NCBI RefSeq assembly: GCF_000732195.1 | Contig: NZ_JNNU01000011.1 | Coordinates: 62,001-126,000, forward strand | DNA from: Neorhizobium vignae | Lineage (GTDB): Bacteria > Pseudomonadota > Alphaproteobacteria > Rhizobiales > Rhizobiaceae | DNA: 64,000 nt | Direction of reading: 5' to 3' | Shown here: positions 25,179-33,506 of the stretch, in pieces | Position numbering within the stretch: the stretch's first letter is position 1 | How the letters are laid out: each line of letters opens with the position of its first letter | Position numbers and translations under genes: made by a program | The notes under the pieces: model-generated | Database searches by the model: none | Told to the model about the DNA's origin: nothing | The model's input: only the letters and a program-made list of their open reading frames with translations

Positions 25179-25349
25179 TGGATCACCTTCCTTTCACTAC
25201 GTTGACGATGATTAAAAGGTAGGGGCCGAAGCCTGAGTCTGCAAGCCACGTTATATAAACGATTGCGTATTTAATTGAGTTGCGGAAACGGCCTTCCGCC
25301 CCTAGAATTCGCCAGCTTCGATCGAGGCAGATTCCCCCTTCAGCCCAGC

Positions 25350-25389
25350 GTCACGACTATCTTGCCGATATGGCTGCTGGTTTCCATCA
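25350..25389 (-). repeat. 40-bp direct repeat, displaced 3' end of the quinone oxidoreductase gene
   Basis: These 40 bp are identical to 26056-26095. On the minus strand they encode [12 protein letters not shown] and then continue, in the same frame, as T-L-G-stop, so this copy looks like the original end of the oxidoreductase gene now lying beyond the toxin-antitoxin genes. Confidence 0.93.
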
Positions 25390-25405
25390 ATCCAGGGATC
25401 GAAGA

Positions 25406-25687
25406 TCAGGCCGCGTCCGCGATATCCAGCCGGACGGAAAGCCCAACTTTTCCAGCAAGTTCTACCAGCGCGTCCAGACTGAAATTTGCAATCCTGCCCC
25501 GCAGCAGGTCGTTCAGCCTTGGCTGGGTGATGCCGAGGCGAGCGGCCGCATCCTTCTGGGTCACGTTCCAGTTCCGAACCTTCTGCTCGATCGCAATCAG
25601 CAGGGCCGAGCGCATCGACATATTGGCTGCTTCCGCCGGAGTGTTTTCCAGCGCATCCCAGACATTTGCAAAGCTCTGGCGTTCCAT
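25406..25687 (-). CDS. XRE-type antitoxin (Ata/HigA-2-like)
   Basis: A 93-residue protein. It opens with SFANVWDALENTPAEAANMSMRSALL, the typical N-terminus of COG5606 antitoxins, followed by an XRE helix-turn-helix (WNVTQKDAAARLGITQPRLNDLLRGRIANFSLDALVELA). It would neutralise the toxin encoded just upstream (13-bp gap) and repress the shared promoter. Toxin-first order is usual for this Tad-Ata/HigBA-like group. Confidence 0.93.
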   Translation of the reverse strand: MERQSFANVWDALENTPAEAANMSMRSALLIAIEQKVRNWNVTQKDAAARLGITQPRLNDLLRGRIANFSLDALVELAGKVGLSVRLDIADAA

Positions 25688-25700
25688 TGGTCCAATCCGA

Positions 25701-26012
25701 TCAGATCTGCCGCAGACGTGCGGTGGCGATATCCAGATCTCGCTTTGCCGTCTGCTGCGTCTTCTTCTGAAATGCATGCAGGACGTAGACGGCATCCTCT
25801 ATTTTGGTCACGTAGATGATGCGAAAAGCGCCCGCTTCGTCGCGAATGCGGATTTCCCGCACGCCCGCTCCGATCGTCGTCATGGGCTTCCAGTCGCTCG
25901 GCTCAAGGCCAAGTTGAATTTTATGCAACTGGACTCCCGCTTCCTTACGGGCTCCTTCCGGAAAGTCCCGCAGCTGCTCCAGGGCATCACCGAGAAAAAC
26001 GACCGGTTTCAT
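25701..26012 (-). CDS. RelE/HigB-like toxin (Tad, phage-derived Gp49-like)
   Basis: A 103-residue toxin of the Gp49-like/HigB family (COG4679). Conserved segments include KPVVFLGDALEQLRDFPEGARKEAG, WKPMTTIGAGVREIRIRDEAGAFRIIYV and the C-terminal YVLHAFQKKTQQTAKRDLDIA. Relatives act as ribosome-dependent mRNA endonucleases. The ATG at 26012 directly follows a GTG in frame; the ATG is chosen. It is the first gene of the two-gene operon. Confidence 0.93.
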   Translation of the reverse strand: MKPVVFLGDALEQLRDFPEGARKEAGVQLHKIQLGLEPSDWKPMTTIGAGVREIRIRDEAGAFRIIYVTKIEDAVYVLHAFQKKTQQTAKRDLDIATARLRQI

Positions 26013-26015
26013 CAC

Positions 26016-26035
26016 TTATACCAAAACTGATATAA
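26016..26035. promoter_or_regulatory. Operator-like palindrome of the tad-ata operon
   Basis: TTATACCA and TGATATAA (26016-26035) are inverted arms agreeing at 7 of 8 positions with a 4-bp centre. The element lies just upstream of the toxin start and contains the likely -10, fitting antitoxin autoregulation. Confidence 0.6.
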
Positions 26036-26048
26036 TTTGACAAACTTG

Positions 26049-27047
26049 TCAAAGGGTCACGACTATCTTGCCGATATGGCTGCTGGTTTCCATCAGCTTG
26101 TGGGCCTCGACGATGTCTGTGAACGGCAGGACGGAGTGGATGACGGGGGAGACCGTGCCATCCTCCAAGAGCGGCCAGACCTGCCCTAAGAGATCGTCGC
26201 GGATGGCGCGTTTTTCGTCTGGCGTGCGCGGGCGCATGGTGGAGCCGGTCACCGTCAGGCGCTTGACCATGATCGGCGAGAGGTTGACCTTTTCGGCCAT
26301 ATTGCCGCCGAGAAAGGCTATGATCGAGAGGCAGCCGTCCTTGGCGAGAACCGAGAGGTTCTTTTCGAGATAGGCAGCGCCGATCATGTCGAGCACGACG
26401 TCGACGCCCCGGCCGGCGGTTTCCGTCTTGATGACCTCGGCAAAGTCCTCGGTCTTGTAGTCGATGCCTCTCACGGCGCCGAGCTTTTCGCAGGCCTCGC
26501 ATTTTTCCCTGGATCCGGCCGTCGCGTAGATCGTCGCGCCGAACGCCTTGGCGAGCTGAATGGCGGTGGTGCCGATACCGCTGGTGCCGCCGTGGATCAG
26601 CACGCTCTCGCCTTCGGTCAGGCCCGCCATCTGGAACAGATTGGCCCAGACGGTGAAGAAGGTTTCCGGCAGCGCCGCGGCCTTCACGGCGTCATAACCC
26701 TTCGGCCAGGGCAGAGCCTGGCCCGCCGGTATGGCGCAATATTGCGCGTAACCGCCGCCGTTTGCGAGCCCGCAGACCTTGTCGCCAAGCTTGAATTCGC
26801 TGACATCCTCGCCGAGCGCCACGACTTCGCCGGATATTTCCAGGCCGAGGATCGGGCTTGCGTCCTTCGGCGGCGGATAGGCGCCCTTGCGCTGCTGCAC
26901 GTCCGGGCGGTTGATGCCTGCCGCCTCCACCCGGACCAGGATTTCGCCCGGCCGCACCGCCGGCAGCGGCCCCGTGGCAATGGTCATCACCTCCGGCTCT
27001 CCGAAGGACGGCAAATCGACGAAACGCATTTCGGTGGGAAGCAGCAT
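26049..27047 (-). CDS. NAD(P)H-quinone oxidoreductase, zinc-independent MDR family
   Basis: A 332-residue medium-chain reductase of the PIG3/Qor type. It has the GroES-like domain ([39 protein letters not shown]) and the nucleotide-binding motif [23 protein letters not shown]. The zinc ligands of alcohol dehydrogenases are absent. It should reduce quinones or related carbonyls with NADPH in the cytoplasm. GGAG precedes the ATG at 27047. The last 13 codons before the final residues are duplicated 700 bp downstream, and the present C-terminus (VVTL) differs from the displaced copy (VVTLG), indicating that the 3' end was replaced by an insertion. Confidence 0.93.
   Translation of the reverse strand: MLLPTEMRFVDLPSFGEPEVMTIATGPLPAVRPGEILVRVEAAGINRPDVQQRKGAYPPPKDASPILGLEISGEVVALGEDVSEFKLGDKVCGLANGGGYAQYCAIPAGQALPWPKGYDAVKAAALPETFFTVWANLFQMAGLTEGESVLIHGGTSGIGTTAIQLAKAFGATIYATAGSREKCEACEKLGAVRGIDYKTEDFAEVIKTETAGRGVDVVLDMIGAAYLEKNLSVLAKDGCLSIIAFLGGNMAEKVNLSPIMVKRLTVTGSTMRPRTPDEKRAIRDDLLGQVWPLLEDGTVSPVIHSVLPFTDIVEAHKLMETSSHIGKIVVTL
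26056..26095 (-). repeat. 40-bp direct repeat, present 3' end of the quinone oxidoreductase gene
   Basis: Identical to 25350-25389 over all 40 bases, diverging immediately on both sides. This copy is inside the oxidoreductase reading frame, ending seven bases before its stop codon. Confidence 0.93.
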
Positions 27048-27149
27048 GGCGGGACTCCTCTCAGAACCAGCCATCGACTTACGGCCGGCGTCGGGCACTG
27101 ACTTAGGACAGACGTCTCGCGATAGGAAGGCGGCGTTCCGTCGCCTAGG

Positions 27150-28955
27150 TCATTTTGTCTCGCCGAAACTCGCGAAAAACAGACCGCCTTCGTTTTCCTT
27201 GGCCTGAGCCTTGACGGCGGCGATCTCCGAACCGATGCGGCCGACATCGTCGAGCAGCAGGCCCTGGGGCAGTTCGAGCACGCCGATCGAGCAGCGCAGC
27301 AGCGGGAAATCCCGCTCCGCGCCGGAGCGGTCGTGGCCGCGGATCTTGCCGGCGGCGCGCTCTTCCGGGGAGTAGAGCTCGACGACATCGTCGTGGAAAT
27401 CGGAAAGCAGGCGTTCGAGGATCTCGTTCAGCTCGTCACGGGTCCAGTCGCGCACGCCGATGAAGAAGTCGTCGCCGCCGACATGGCCGAGGAAATCGCC
27501 GTCCGAGAAGAAATAGCGTTTCATCAGGGCGGCGAAGAGCGAGATCGCGTGATCGCCCATCTGGAAGCCGTAATGGTCGTTGAACGGCTTGAAGTTGTCG
27601 AAGTCGCAGTAACAGAAGAAGCGGGTCTCGTCGTCGTCGCGGCCGGTTTCCTGCATGAAATCGCGGATGGCGCGGTTGCCCGGCAGGCCGGTCAGCGGGT
27701 TCTGGTCCTGGGCGATCTTCAGCTGCTTTTCGTTGATGACCTTGATCAGCGAGGCGGCCGAAACGACGCCGGCATAGCGCATGTTTTCGGTGAGGATGAC
27801 GCAGGCGCTGTTTTCCATATTGGCAAACAGGGTCATCAGTTCCTCGGCTTCCGCGTCCAGCCCGACGATCGGGGCGCGGTCGACGAAATGCGAGATCGAG
27901 CGCTCATAGACCTTGTTCTTCAGGAGATCGCGGCCGAAGGGCTGATAGATATATTCCTTGAGATGGTATTCGTTGATGACGCCGCGCGGCTCGCCATTGG
28001 CATTCAGCACCGGGAAGAAAGCCTGGCGCGGATTGCGGCGGAACAGGTCGAAGACGCTGTCGATGCTCTGGTTCTCATAGACGGTCGGCAGATGTTCGAT
28101 CTGCTTGCGGATGAGGATCTCATCGAGCGACTGACTGGAGCGACGGATACGACCGATATCGGCGAGATAAGGGAAGGACGGCTGCAGTTCGGACACGAAT
28201 GTCGTCGGCCGGGCTATGAACCAACCCTGGACGAGATCGACGCCGTATTCGCGGCAGATCAGAAATTCCGCTTCCGTCTCGATGCCTTCGGCGATGACGC
28301 GGATGCCGAGCACGTGGGCGATGCTGACGATGTTCTTGACGAGGTGGCGCTTGCGCGGGTTCCCGTCGATGCCGGCGATGAAATGGCGGTCGATCTTCAG
28401 GTAGTCGACCGGATAGTCGCAGAGCAGTTTCATCTCGCCATGGCCGACGCCGAAATCGTCGATAGCCAGCTTGAAGCCCTCCTTCCGCATCTGGGTGACC
28501 AGATCGGCGAATTCCGGCACGCTGGTATTGTCGAAACGCTCGGAGAACTCGAAGCAGACGGAAGACGGTGCGATATTTGCCTTGCGCAGGTGCTGAACGA
28601 CCTTTTCAAGGAAATGTTTGCCGTGGCGGATCAGCCGGACATCGAGATTGAGAAACAGCGTCTGGGACGAGAAATCCGGCAGGCTGGCGAATTTCGCCAG
28701 CGCCCGGGTTGCCATCATCTGTTCGAGTGCCAGGAGCTGTCCGGTCTCCTGGGCCTCATCGAGCAGTTCGAGCGGTGAGGAGAAACCGATCCGTTCCTGG
28801 CCGCGCAGCAGCGATTCATAACCGAAGACGGAGCCCGTGCCGACTTCGACGATCGGCTGGAAGGCATTTTCCAAAACCAATTTTGCCAGGGTGACAAGCT
28901 GATCGCTCGCATACCGACGGAAAACGCCCGGTTCCAAGATGGCCGCAGACGACAT
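27150..28955 (-). CDS. EAL-CBS-GGDEF c-di-GMP protein with variant catalytic motifs
   Basis: A 601-residue soluble protein. The order is EAL domain (about 25-265), a pair of CBS domains (about 285-415) and a GGDEF domain (about 430-595). The EAL motif reads ESL (residues 47-49 in GYESLLRG), while the other phosphodiesterase elements LFLNLD, CFEFSE, IDDFGVGHGEM and YLKIDR remain. The GGDEF motif reads GGDDF (493-497). Whether either domain is catalytic or senses GTP or c-di-GMP is open. The CBS pair suggests adenine-nucleotide control. It appears monocistronic. Confidence 0.93.
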   Translation of the reverse strand: MSSAAILEPGVFRRYASDQLVTLAKLVLENAFQPIVEVGTGSVFGYESLLRGQERIGFSSPLELLDEAQETGQLLALEQMMATRALAKFASLPDFSSQTLFLNLDVRLIRHGKHFLEKVVQHLRKANIAPSSVCFEFSERFDNTSVPEFADLVTQMRKEGFKLAIDDFGVGHGEMKLLCDYPVDYLKIDRHFIAGIDGNPRKRHLVKNIVSIAHVLGIRVIAEGIETEAEFLICREYGVDLVQGWFIARPTTFVSELQPSFPYLADIGRIRRSSQSLDEILIRKQIEHLPTVYENQSIDSVFDLFRRNPRQAFFPVLNANGEPRGVINEYHLKEYIYQPFGRDLLKNKVYERSISHFVDRAPIVGLDAEAEELMTLFANMENSACVILTENMRYAGVVSAASLIKVINEKQLKIAQDQNPLTGLPGNRAIRDFMQETGRDDDETRFFCYCDFDNFKPFNDHYGFQMGDHAISLFAALMKRYFFSDGDFLGHVGGDDFFIGVRDWTRDELNEILERLLSDFHDDVVELYSPEERAAGKIRGHDRSGAERDFPLLRCSIGVLELPQGLLLDDVGRIGSEIAAVKAQAKENEGGLFFASFGETK

Positions 28956-29104
28956 GACTCACTACTCCACTGCGCAATGGCCTAAAATACGCCTAAAACA
29001 CCAATGTCAGGTTCCTGGAAATTGGTCAAAAATACCTTTCCCGAACATGAAGGTTGGATGAAAGTTTTATGACGGAAAGAGATATTTTTATTGCAATATT
29101 AAAG

Positions 29105-29127
29105 ACTTAACGGCAACTTTGCCGTGT
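29105..29127 (-). terminator. Probable terminator of the hdeD-like gene
   Basis: ACGGCA (29110-29115) and TGCCGT (29120-29125) form a short stem with loop ACTT directly after the stop codon on the minus strand, followed by TTAAGTCTTT. The U-tract is interrupted, so termination may be partial. Confidence 0.5.
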
Positions 29128-29128
29128 T

Positions 29129-29677
29129 TCATGCCTTGGCCGCAAGCGCAACTGCGATCAATGCCCAGCCCTGCATCGTCAGGTCGATCGCCAGGAACAA
29201 GCCGAGGATCCACAGGCTGTTGACCGGCCAGCCGAGCGCGATGACGAGGCCCGCAAGCGCGGTGATGACGCCGCCGAAAATCACCCAACCGGACCCGCGC
29301 ATCGGCCGCATCCTGAACCCGACCCAGATGCGGAACAGGCCCGCCACGATCAGCGTCACCGCCATGAAGAAGGTGACGATGACGGCGGTCAGCGCCGGAT
29401 TCCAGAAGGCGAGCAGGCCGGCAATGGTGTAAAGGATGCCGCTTGCCGCCCAGAACAGGAACTGGTCCCAGCCCTTCACCTGGAAAGCATGCACGAGATA
29501 GGCGATGCCGCCCACCAGCATCATCATGCCGATGTAGAAGACCGACGCGACGGTCGCCACGAAGAGATTGGCGAGCGCGATGAAACCGAAGACCAGCAGC
29601 AGAATACCGAGGGCGAGAAACCAGCCCCACTTGTCGCGGACAGTCGAAACCGACGGCACATCCAGACCGAACGTCAT
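29129..29677 (-). CDS. HdeD family (DUF308) membrane protein
   Basis: A 182-residue integral membrane protein with six predicted helices. The family pattern is seen in WGWFLALGILLLVFGFIALANLF, the YLVHAFQVKGWDQFLFWAASGILYTIAGLLA repeat unit, and GSGWVIFGGVITALAGLVIALGWP. E. coli HdeD contributes to acid resistance at high cell density; the role here is unknown. AGGGG precedes the ATG at 29677. It is divergent from betC. Confidence 0.9.
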   Translation of the reverse strand: MTFGLDVPSVSTVRDKWGWFLALGILLLVFGFIALANLFVATVASVFYIGMMMLVGGIAYLVHAFQVKGWDQFLFWAASGILYTIAGLLAFWNPALTAVIVTFFMAVTLIVAGLFRIWVGFRMRPMRGSGWVIFGGVITALAGLVIALGWPVNSLWILGLFLAIDLTMQGWALIAVALAAKA

Positions 29678-29787
29678 GGCCAACCCCTTTTTGCCAAAAC
29701 TCACCCGAACCTAACGGATAGGATGTGGAGCCGGCTTGATCCGGGTCAATGGCGCGCTTTTGGAACAGGAAGGTTCGCAATCGCTTC

Positions 29788-29807
29788 TTGATTGCCAAGA
29801 CGATCAA
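29788..29807. promoter_or_regulatory. Possible BetI-type operator upstream of betC
   Basis: TTGATTG (29788-29794) and CGATCAA (29801-29807) are inverted arms matching at 6 of 7 positions, 49 bp before the betC start. BetI (TetR family) sites are dyads of similar TTGA/TCAA composition. No betI gene lies in the window, so this is only a positional inference. Confidence 0.35.
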
Positions 29808-29855
29808 AAATAACTCACTGTGGAGACCATACCGCCTGCTAGGAAGACGCCTGCC

Positions 29856-31379
29856 ATGACCAAACCCAATATCCTCATCGTCATGGTCGACCAGTTGAAC
29901 GGGACGCTGTTTCCCGATGGGCCGGCGGAGTGGCTGCATGCGCCCAACCTCAAGGCGCTCGCCGCACGCAGCGCGCGGTTTGCCAACAACTACACGTCCT
30001 CGCCGCTCTGTGCACCGGCACGTGCCTCGTTCATGGCCGGGCAATTGCCGAGCCGGACGCGGGTCTATGACAATGCCGCCGAATATGTTTCATCGATCCC
30101 GACGTTTGCGCATCACCTGCGTCGCGCCGGTTATTACACGGCGCTTTCGGGGAAGATGCATTTCGTCGGGCCCGACCAGCTGCATGGGTTCGAGGACCGG
30201 CTGACGACCGATATCTATCCCGCCGATTTCGGCTGGACGCCGGATTACCGCAAGCCGGGCGAGCGGATCGACTGGTGGTACCATAATCTCGGTTCGGTGA
30301 CCGGCGCGGGCGTGGCCGAGATCACCAACCAGATGGAATATGACGACGAGGTCGCCTTTCTCGCCAACCAGAAGCTCTATCACCTTGCCCGCGAGCGAGA
30401 CGATGCGGAACGGCGCCCTTGGGCGCTGACCGTCTCCTTCACCCATCCGCACGATCCTTATGTGGCGCGGAAGAAGTTCTGGGATCTTTACGAGGATTGC
30501 GAGCACCTGCTGCCGGAAGTCGGGCCGATCCCGCTCGAAGACCAGGACCCGCATTCCAAGCGGATCATCTTTTCCTGCGACTACAAAAATTTCGACGTGA
30601 CGGAAGAGGATGTGCGCCGCTCGCGAAGAGCCTATTTCGCCAATATTTCCTATATCGACGAGAAGGTCGGCGAGTTGATCGACACGCTGACGCGGACGCG
30701 GATGCTCGACGACACGCTGATCCTGTTCTGCTCCGACCATGGAGACATGCTCGGCGAGCGGGGACTGTGGTTCAAGATGAATTTCTTCGAGGGTTCCGCG
30801 CGCGTGCCGCTGATGATCGCAGGTCCTGGCGTGCCCGCTGGTCTGCATCTGGCGCCGGTTTCCAACCTCGACGTGACGCCGACGCTCTGCGACCTTGCCG
30901 GCATTTCCATGGACGAGATCAAGCCCTGGACGGACGGCGAAAGCCTGAAGCCGATGATGGAGGGTGTTGCGCGCACGAGCCCGGTGCTGATGGAATATGC
31001 CGCCGAGGGCTCCCATGCGCCGCTCGTCGCCATCCGCGCGGGCAAGTGGAAATATGTCCACTGCATGCTCGATCCGGACCAGTTGTTCGACCTGGATAGC
31101 GATCCGAAGGAGCTCGACAACCTCGCCGACGATCCCGATTTTACCGAGGTGGTCGCTCTCTTCCGGCGCCAGCGCGAGGAGCGGTGGGACATGGGCGCCT
31201 TCGACGCGGCGGTGCGTGAAAGCCAGGCGCGGCGCTGGGTGGTCTACGAGGCGTTGCGCAACGGCGCCTATTACCCCTGGGACCACCAGCCCTTGCAGAA
31301 AGCATCCGAGCGCTACATGCGCAACCACATGAACCTCGACAATCTCGAGGAATCCAAACGCTATCCGCGCGGAGAATGA
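29856..31379 (+). CDS. betC: Choline-sulfatase BetC
   Basis: A 507-residue sulfatase converting choline-O-sulfate to choline and sulfate. The formylglycine signature is intact: Cys52 in [11 protein letters not shown] (C-x-P-x-R). Metal ligands are seen in [11 protein letters not shown] and [12 protein letters not shown], and [19 protein letters not shown] is characteristic of BetC. It requires a formylglycine-generating enzyme encoded elsewhere. It is the first gene of betC-betB, followed after a toxin-antitoxin interruption by betA. ATG 29856 is chosen; AGGA lies 11 bases upstream. Confidence 0.97.
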   Translation: MTKPNILIVMVDQLNGTLFPDGPAEWLHAPNLKALAARSARFANNYTSSPLCAPARASFMAGQLPSRTRVYDNAAEYVSSIPTFAHHLRRAGYYTALSGKMHFVGPDQLHGFEDRLTTDIYPADFGWTPDYRKPGERIDWWYHNLGSVTGAGVAEITNQMEYDDEVAFLANQKLYHLARERDDAERRPWALTVSFTHPHDPYVARKKFWDLYEDCEHLLPEVGPIPLEDQDPHSKRIIFSCDYKNFDVTEEDVRRSRRAYFANISYIDEKVGELIDTLTRTRMLDDTLILFCSDHGDMLGERGLWFKMNFFEGSARVPLMIAGPGVPAGLHLAPVSNLDVTPTLCDLAGISMDEIKPWTDGESLKPMMEGVARTSPVLMEYAAEGSHAPLVAIRAGKWKYVHCMLDPDQLFDLDSDPKELDNLADDPDFTEVVALFRRQREERWDMGAFDAAVRESQARRWVVYEALRNGAYYPWDHQPLQKASERYMRNHMNLDNLEESKRYPRGE

Positions 31380-31380
31380 G

Positions 31381-32844
31381 ATGAAAGCCCAGCCGATCGC
31401 CAGCCATTTCATCGACGGCGAATATGTCGAGGATACCGACGGCACCGTCATCGAAAGCCTCTATCCGGCGACCGGCGAGGTGATCGCCCGGCTGCATGCG
31501 GCAACGCCCGCGATCGTCGAGAGAGCGGTTGCTGCCGCCAGGCGCGCCCAGCCGGCATGGGCGGCGATGAGCCCGACCGCCCGCGGCCGCATCCTCAAAC
31601 GCGCCGCCGACATCATGCGGGAGCGCAACCGCGAGCTTTCCGAACTGGAGACGCTCGATACCGGCAAACCGATCCAGGAAACCATCGTCGCCGACCCGAC
31701 ATCGGGGGCCGACAGCTTCGAGTTTTTCGGGGGTATCGCAGCGGCAGGACTCAACGGCAGCTACATCCCGCTGGGGCAGGACTTTGCCTATACGAAACGG
31801 GTGCCTCTAGGTGTTTGCGTCGGCATCGGCGCCTGGAACTATCCGCAGCAAATCGCCTGCTGGAAGGGTGCACCGGCGCTGATCTGCGGTAATGCGATGG
31901 TGTTCAAGCCGTCCGAAAACACGCCGCTCGGGGCGCTGAAGATCGCCGAGATCCTGATCGAGGCGGGGCTGCCGAAGGGGCTCTACAACGTCATCCAGGG
32001 GGACCGGACGACCGGGCCGCTGCTGGTCAACCATCCAGATGTGGCCAAGGTGTCGCTGACCGGCTCGGTGCCGACCGGCCGCAAGGTGGCTGCCGCCGCG
32101 GCCGGCAGCCTCAAGCATGTGACGATGGAACTCGGGGGCAAATCGCCGCTGATCGTCTTCGACGACGCCGATATCGACTCGGCGGTCGGCGGGGCGATGC
32201 TCGGCAATTTCTATTCGACAGGCCAGGTCTGCTCGAACGGCACCCGGGTCTTCGTGCAGCGGAACATCAAGGAGACGTTTCTGTCTCGCCTGAAGGCGCG
32301 CACCGAAAACATGGTGATCGGCGACCCCATGGACGAGGCGACGCAGCTCGGTCCGATGGTTTCCTTCGACCAGCGGCAGAAGGTGCTCTCCTATATCGAC
32401 AAGGGCAAGGCCGAAGGTGCCACGCTCGTCACCGGCGGCGGCATTCCCAACCACGTGACCGGCGAAGGTTATTACGTACAGCCGACCGTCTTCGCCGACG
32501 TCACCGACGAGATGACGATCGCGCGGGAGGAGATCTTCGGGCCTGTCATGTGCGTGCTCGATTTCGACGACGAAGCCGAGGTGATCGCGCGGGCCAACGG
32601 CACCGAGTTCGGCCTGTCCGGCGGCGTGTTCACGTCCGACCTCACGCGCGGGCATCGTGTCGTCGATCAGCTCGAAGCGGGCACGCTGTGGATCAACACC
32701 TACAATCTTTGCCCCGTGGAAATCCCCTTCGGCGGCTCCAAGCAATCCGGCTTCGGACGCGAAAATTCGCTGGCCGCGCTGGAGCATTATTCCGAGTTGA
32801 AGACGGTCTATGTGGGCATGGGCAAGGTCGAGGCGCCGTATTGA
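31381..32844 (+). CDS. betB: Betaine-aldehyde dehydrogenase BetB
   Basis: A 487-residue aldehyde dehydrogenase oxidising betaine aldehyde to glycine betaine with NAD(P). Catalytic Cys284 ([16 protein letters not shown]) and general base Glu250 ([13 protein letters not shown]) are present, along with the Rossmann segment [15 protein letters not shown] and KPSENTPL. The BetB subgroup is supported by the SNGTRVFV stretch. It starts one base after the betC stop and is translationally coupled. It is followed by a convergent toxin-antitoxin pair. Confidence 0.97.
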   Translation: MKAQPIASHFIDGEYVEDTDGTVIESLYPATGEVIARLHAATPAIVERAVAAARRAQPAWAAMSPTARGRILKRAADIMRERNRELSELETLDTGKPIQETIVADPTSGADSFEFFGGIAAAGLNGSYIPLGQDFAYTKRVPLGVCVGIGAWNYPQQIACWKGAPALICGNAMVFKPSENTPLGALKIAEILIEAGLPKGLYNVIQGDRTTGPLLVNHPDVAKVSLTGSVPTGRKVAAAAAGSLKHVTMELGGKSPLIVFDDADIDSAVGGAMLGNFYSTGQVCSNGTRVFVQRNIKETFLSRLKARTENMVIGDPMDEATQLGPMVSFDQRQKVLSYIDKGKAEGATLVTGGGIPNHVTGEGYYVQPTVFADVTDEMTIAREEIFGPVMCVLDFDDEAEVIARANGTEFGLSGGVFTSDLTRGHRVVDQLEAGTLWINTYNLCPVEIPFGGSKQSGFGRENSLAALEHYSELKTVYVGMGKVEAPY

Positions 32845-32852
32845 GGATGGGT

Positions 32853-33206
32853 TCAGTCGACTACCAGATCGTCGAGATCAACCTTGAGAACGGCGGCGAT
32901 GCGCTTCAGCACGTCGACGGAACCGTTCTTCTTGCCGGCCTCGATCTCGGAGAGATAAGGCTGAGAAATGCCGGCCGCCTCGGCGAGCTGCGACACGGTC
33001 ATCTTGCGGTAGGTGCGGAAGGTGCGGATACGGCTATCGGTTTCCAACAGTTCATACACGAGTTCGGCCGGCCAGGTCTCTTCGCCGGCGGCGACCCGCG
33101 CCATGATCTCTTTGGCCGCGATGATATCCATCATGTCCTCGAACTCTTCCTCTGGCACCAAGACAAAGGGTTTGCCGTCGATGACCGTCCTGTTAAAAGC
33201 GCCCAT
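32853..33206 (-). CDS. HTH-type antitoxin within the bet locus
   Basis: A 117-residue protein. The N-terminal half (VIDGKPFVLVPEEEFEDMMDIIAAKEI) resembles Phd/YefM-like or accessory antitoxin segments; the C-terminal half is an XRE helix-turn-helix (MTVSQLAEAAGISQPYLSEIEAGKKNGSVDVLKRIAAVL). Only 3 bp separate it from the toxin gene upstream. It should bind the toxin and the TATAGCT palindrome in front of the operon. Confidence 0.9.
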   Translation of the reverse strand: MGAFNRTVIDGKPFVLVPEEEFEDMMDIIAAKEIMARVAAGEETWPAELVYELLETDSRIRTFRTYRKMTVSQLAEAAGISQPYLSEIEAGKKNGSVDVLKRIAAVLKVDLDDLVVD

Positions 33207-33209
33207 CAG

Positions 33210-33455
33210 TTACTCCTTGTAGATGCCGCCCCTGGGACCAACATCGATGACCAGGACGAGGTTCGTCTGCTCGTCAATGATGATCCGGTCGTCGCCGACA
33301 CGTATACGAACAAGCGGACTACCCACCAGCTTCTTGAGATCGACCTTTTCGCCACGTGCAAACGCATCGACCTTCGCCTTGATCCCAGCCTGACGTTTGG
33401 GCTGCATCCGGCTCAGGCTTTTCTGTGCAGTCCTAGAATAACGCACCGGCTTCAT
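33210..33455 (-). CDS. RelE-like toxin within the bet locus
   Basis: An 81-residue protein of RelE/ParE fold: MKPVRYSRTAQKSLSRMQPKRQAGIKAKVDAFA is the N-terminal helix pair, and KLVGSPLVRIRVGDDRIIIDEQTNLVLVIDVGPRGGIYK is the beta-sheet with basic residues and the C-terminal 'GxRGxxY' ending typical of RelE-type mRNA interferases. It precedes its antitoxin in a two-gene operon placed antisense between betB and betA. Confidence 0.9.
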   Translation of the reverse strand: MKPVRYSRTAQKSLSRMQPKRQAGIKAKVDAFARGEKVDLKKLVGSPLVRIRVGDDRIIIDEQTNLVLVIDVGPRGGIYKE

Positions 33456-33482
33456 TGCATCAATATAGCTGACAGCTATAAT
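33455..33482. promoter_or_regulatory. TATAGCT palindrome overlapping opposed promoters of betA and the toxin gene
   Basis: TATAGCT-GAC-AGCTATA (33464-33480) is a perfect 7+7 palindrome. On the plus strand TTGCAT (33455-33460) and TATAAT (33477-33482) form a promoter for betA with 16-bp spacing. On the minus strand TTGCGT and TATATT, 17 bp apart, form a promoter for the toxin gene. A repressor on the palindrome would cover both. Confidence 0.65.
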
Positions 33483-33506
33483 TAACGCAATCAGGGATTG
33501 AACTCC

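Larger units (their letters stand above)
24876..25273. other. Intergenic interval between DUF1127 and the toxin-antitoxin cassette
   Basis: Apart from the small ORF and hairpin listed separately, only AT-rich promoter-like sequence (24940-25010) and a TTATATAA element near 25250-25258 are seen here. No further protein gene or tRNA is visible on either strand. Confidence 0.6.
25390..26055 (-). mobile_element. tad-ata toxin-antitoxin cassette bounded by 40-bp direct repeats
   Basis: The interval between the two 40-bp repeats contains only the toxin and antitoxin genes with their promoter. The right repeat is the present 3' end of the quinone oxidoreductase gene and the left repeat is a second copy of that end. 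This arrangement suggests insertion of a gene cassette carrying a replacement 3' end, restoring the target gene. No integrase or transposase is seen. Confidence 0.65.
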
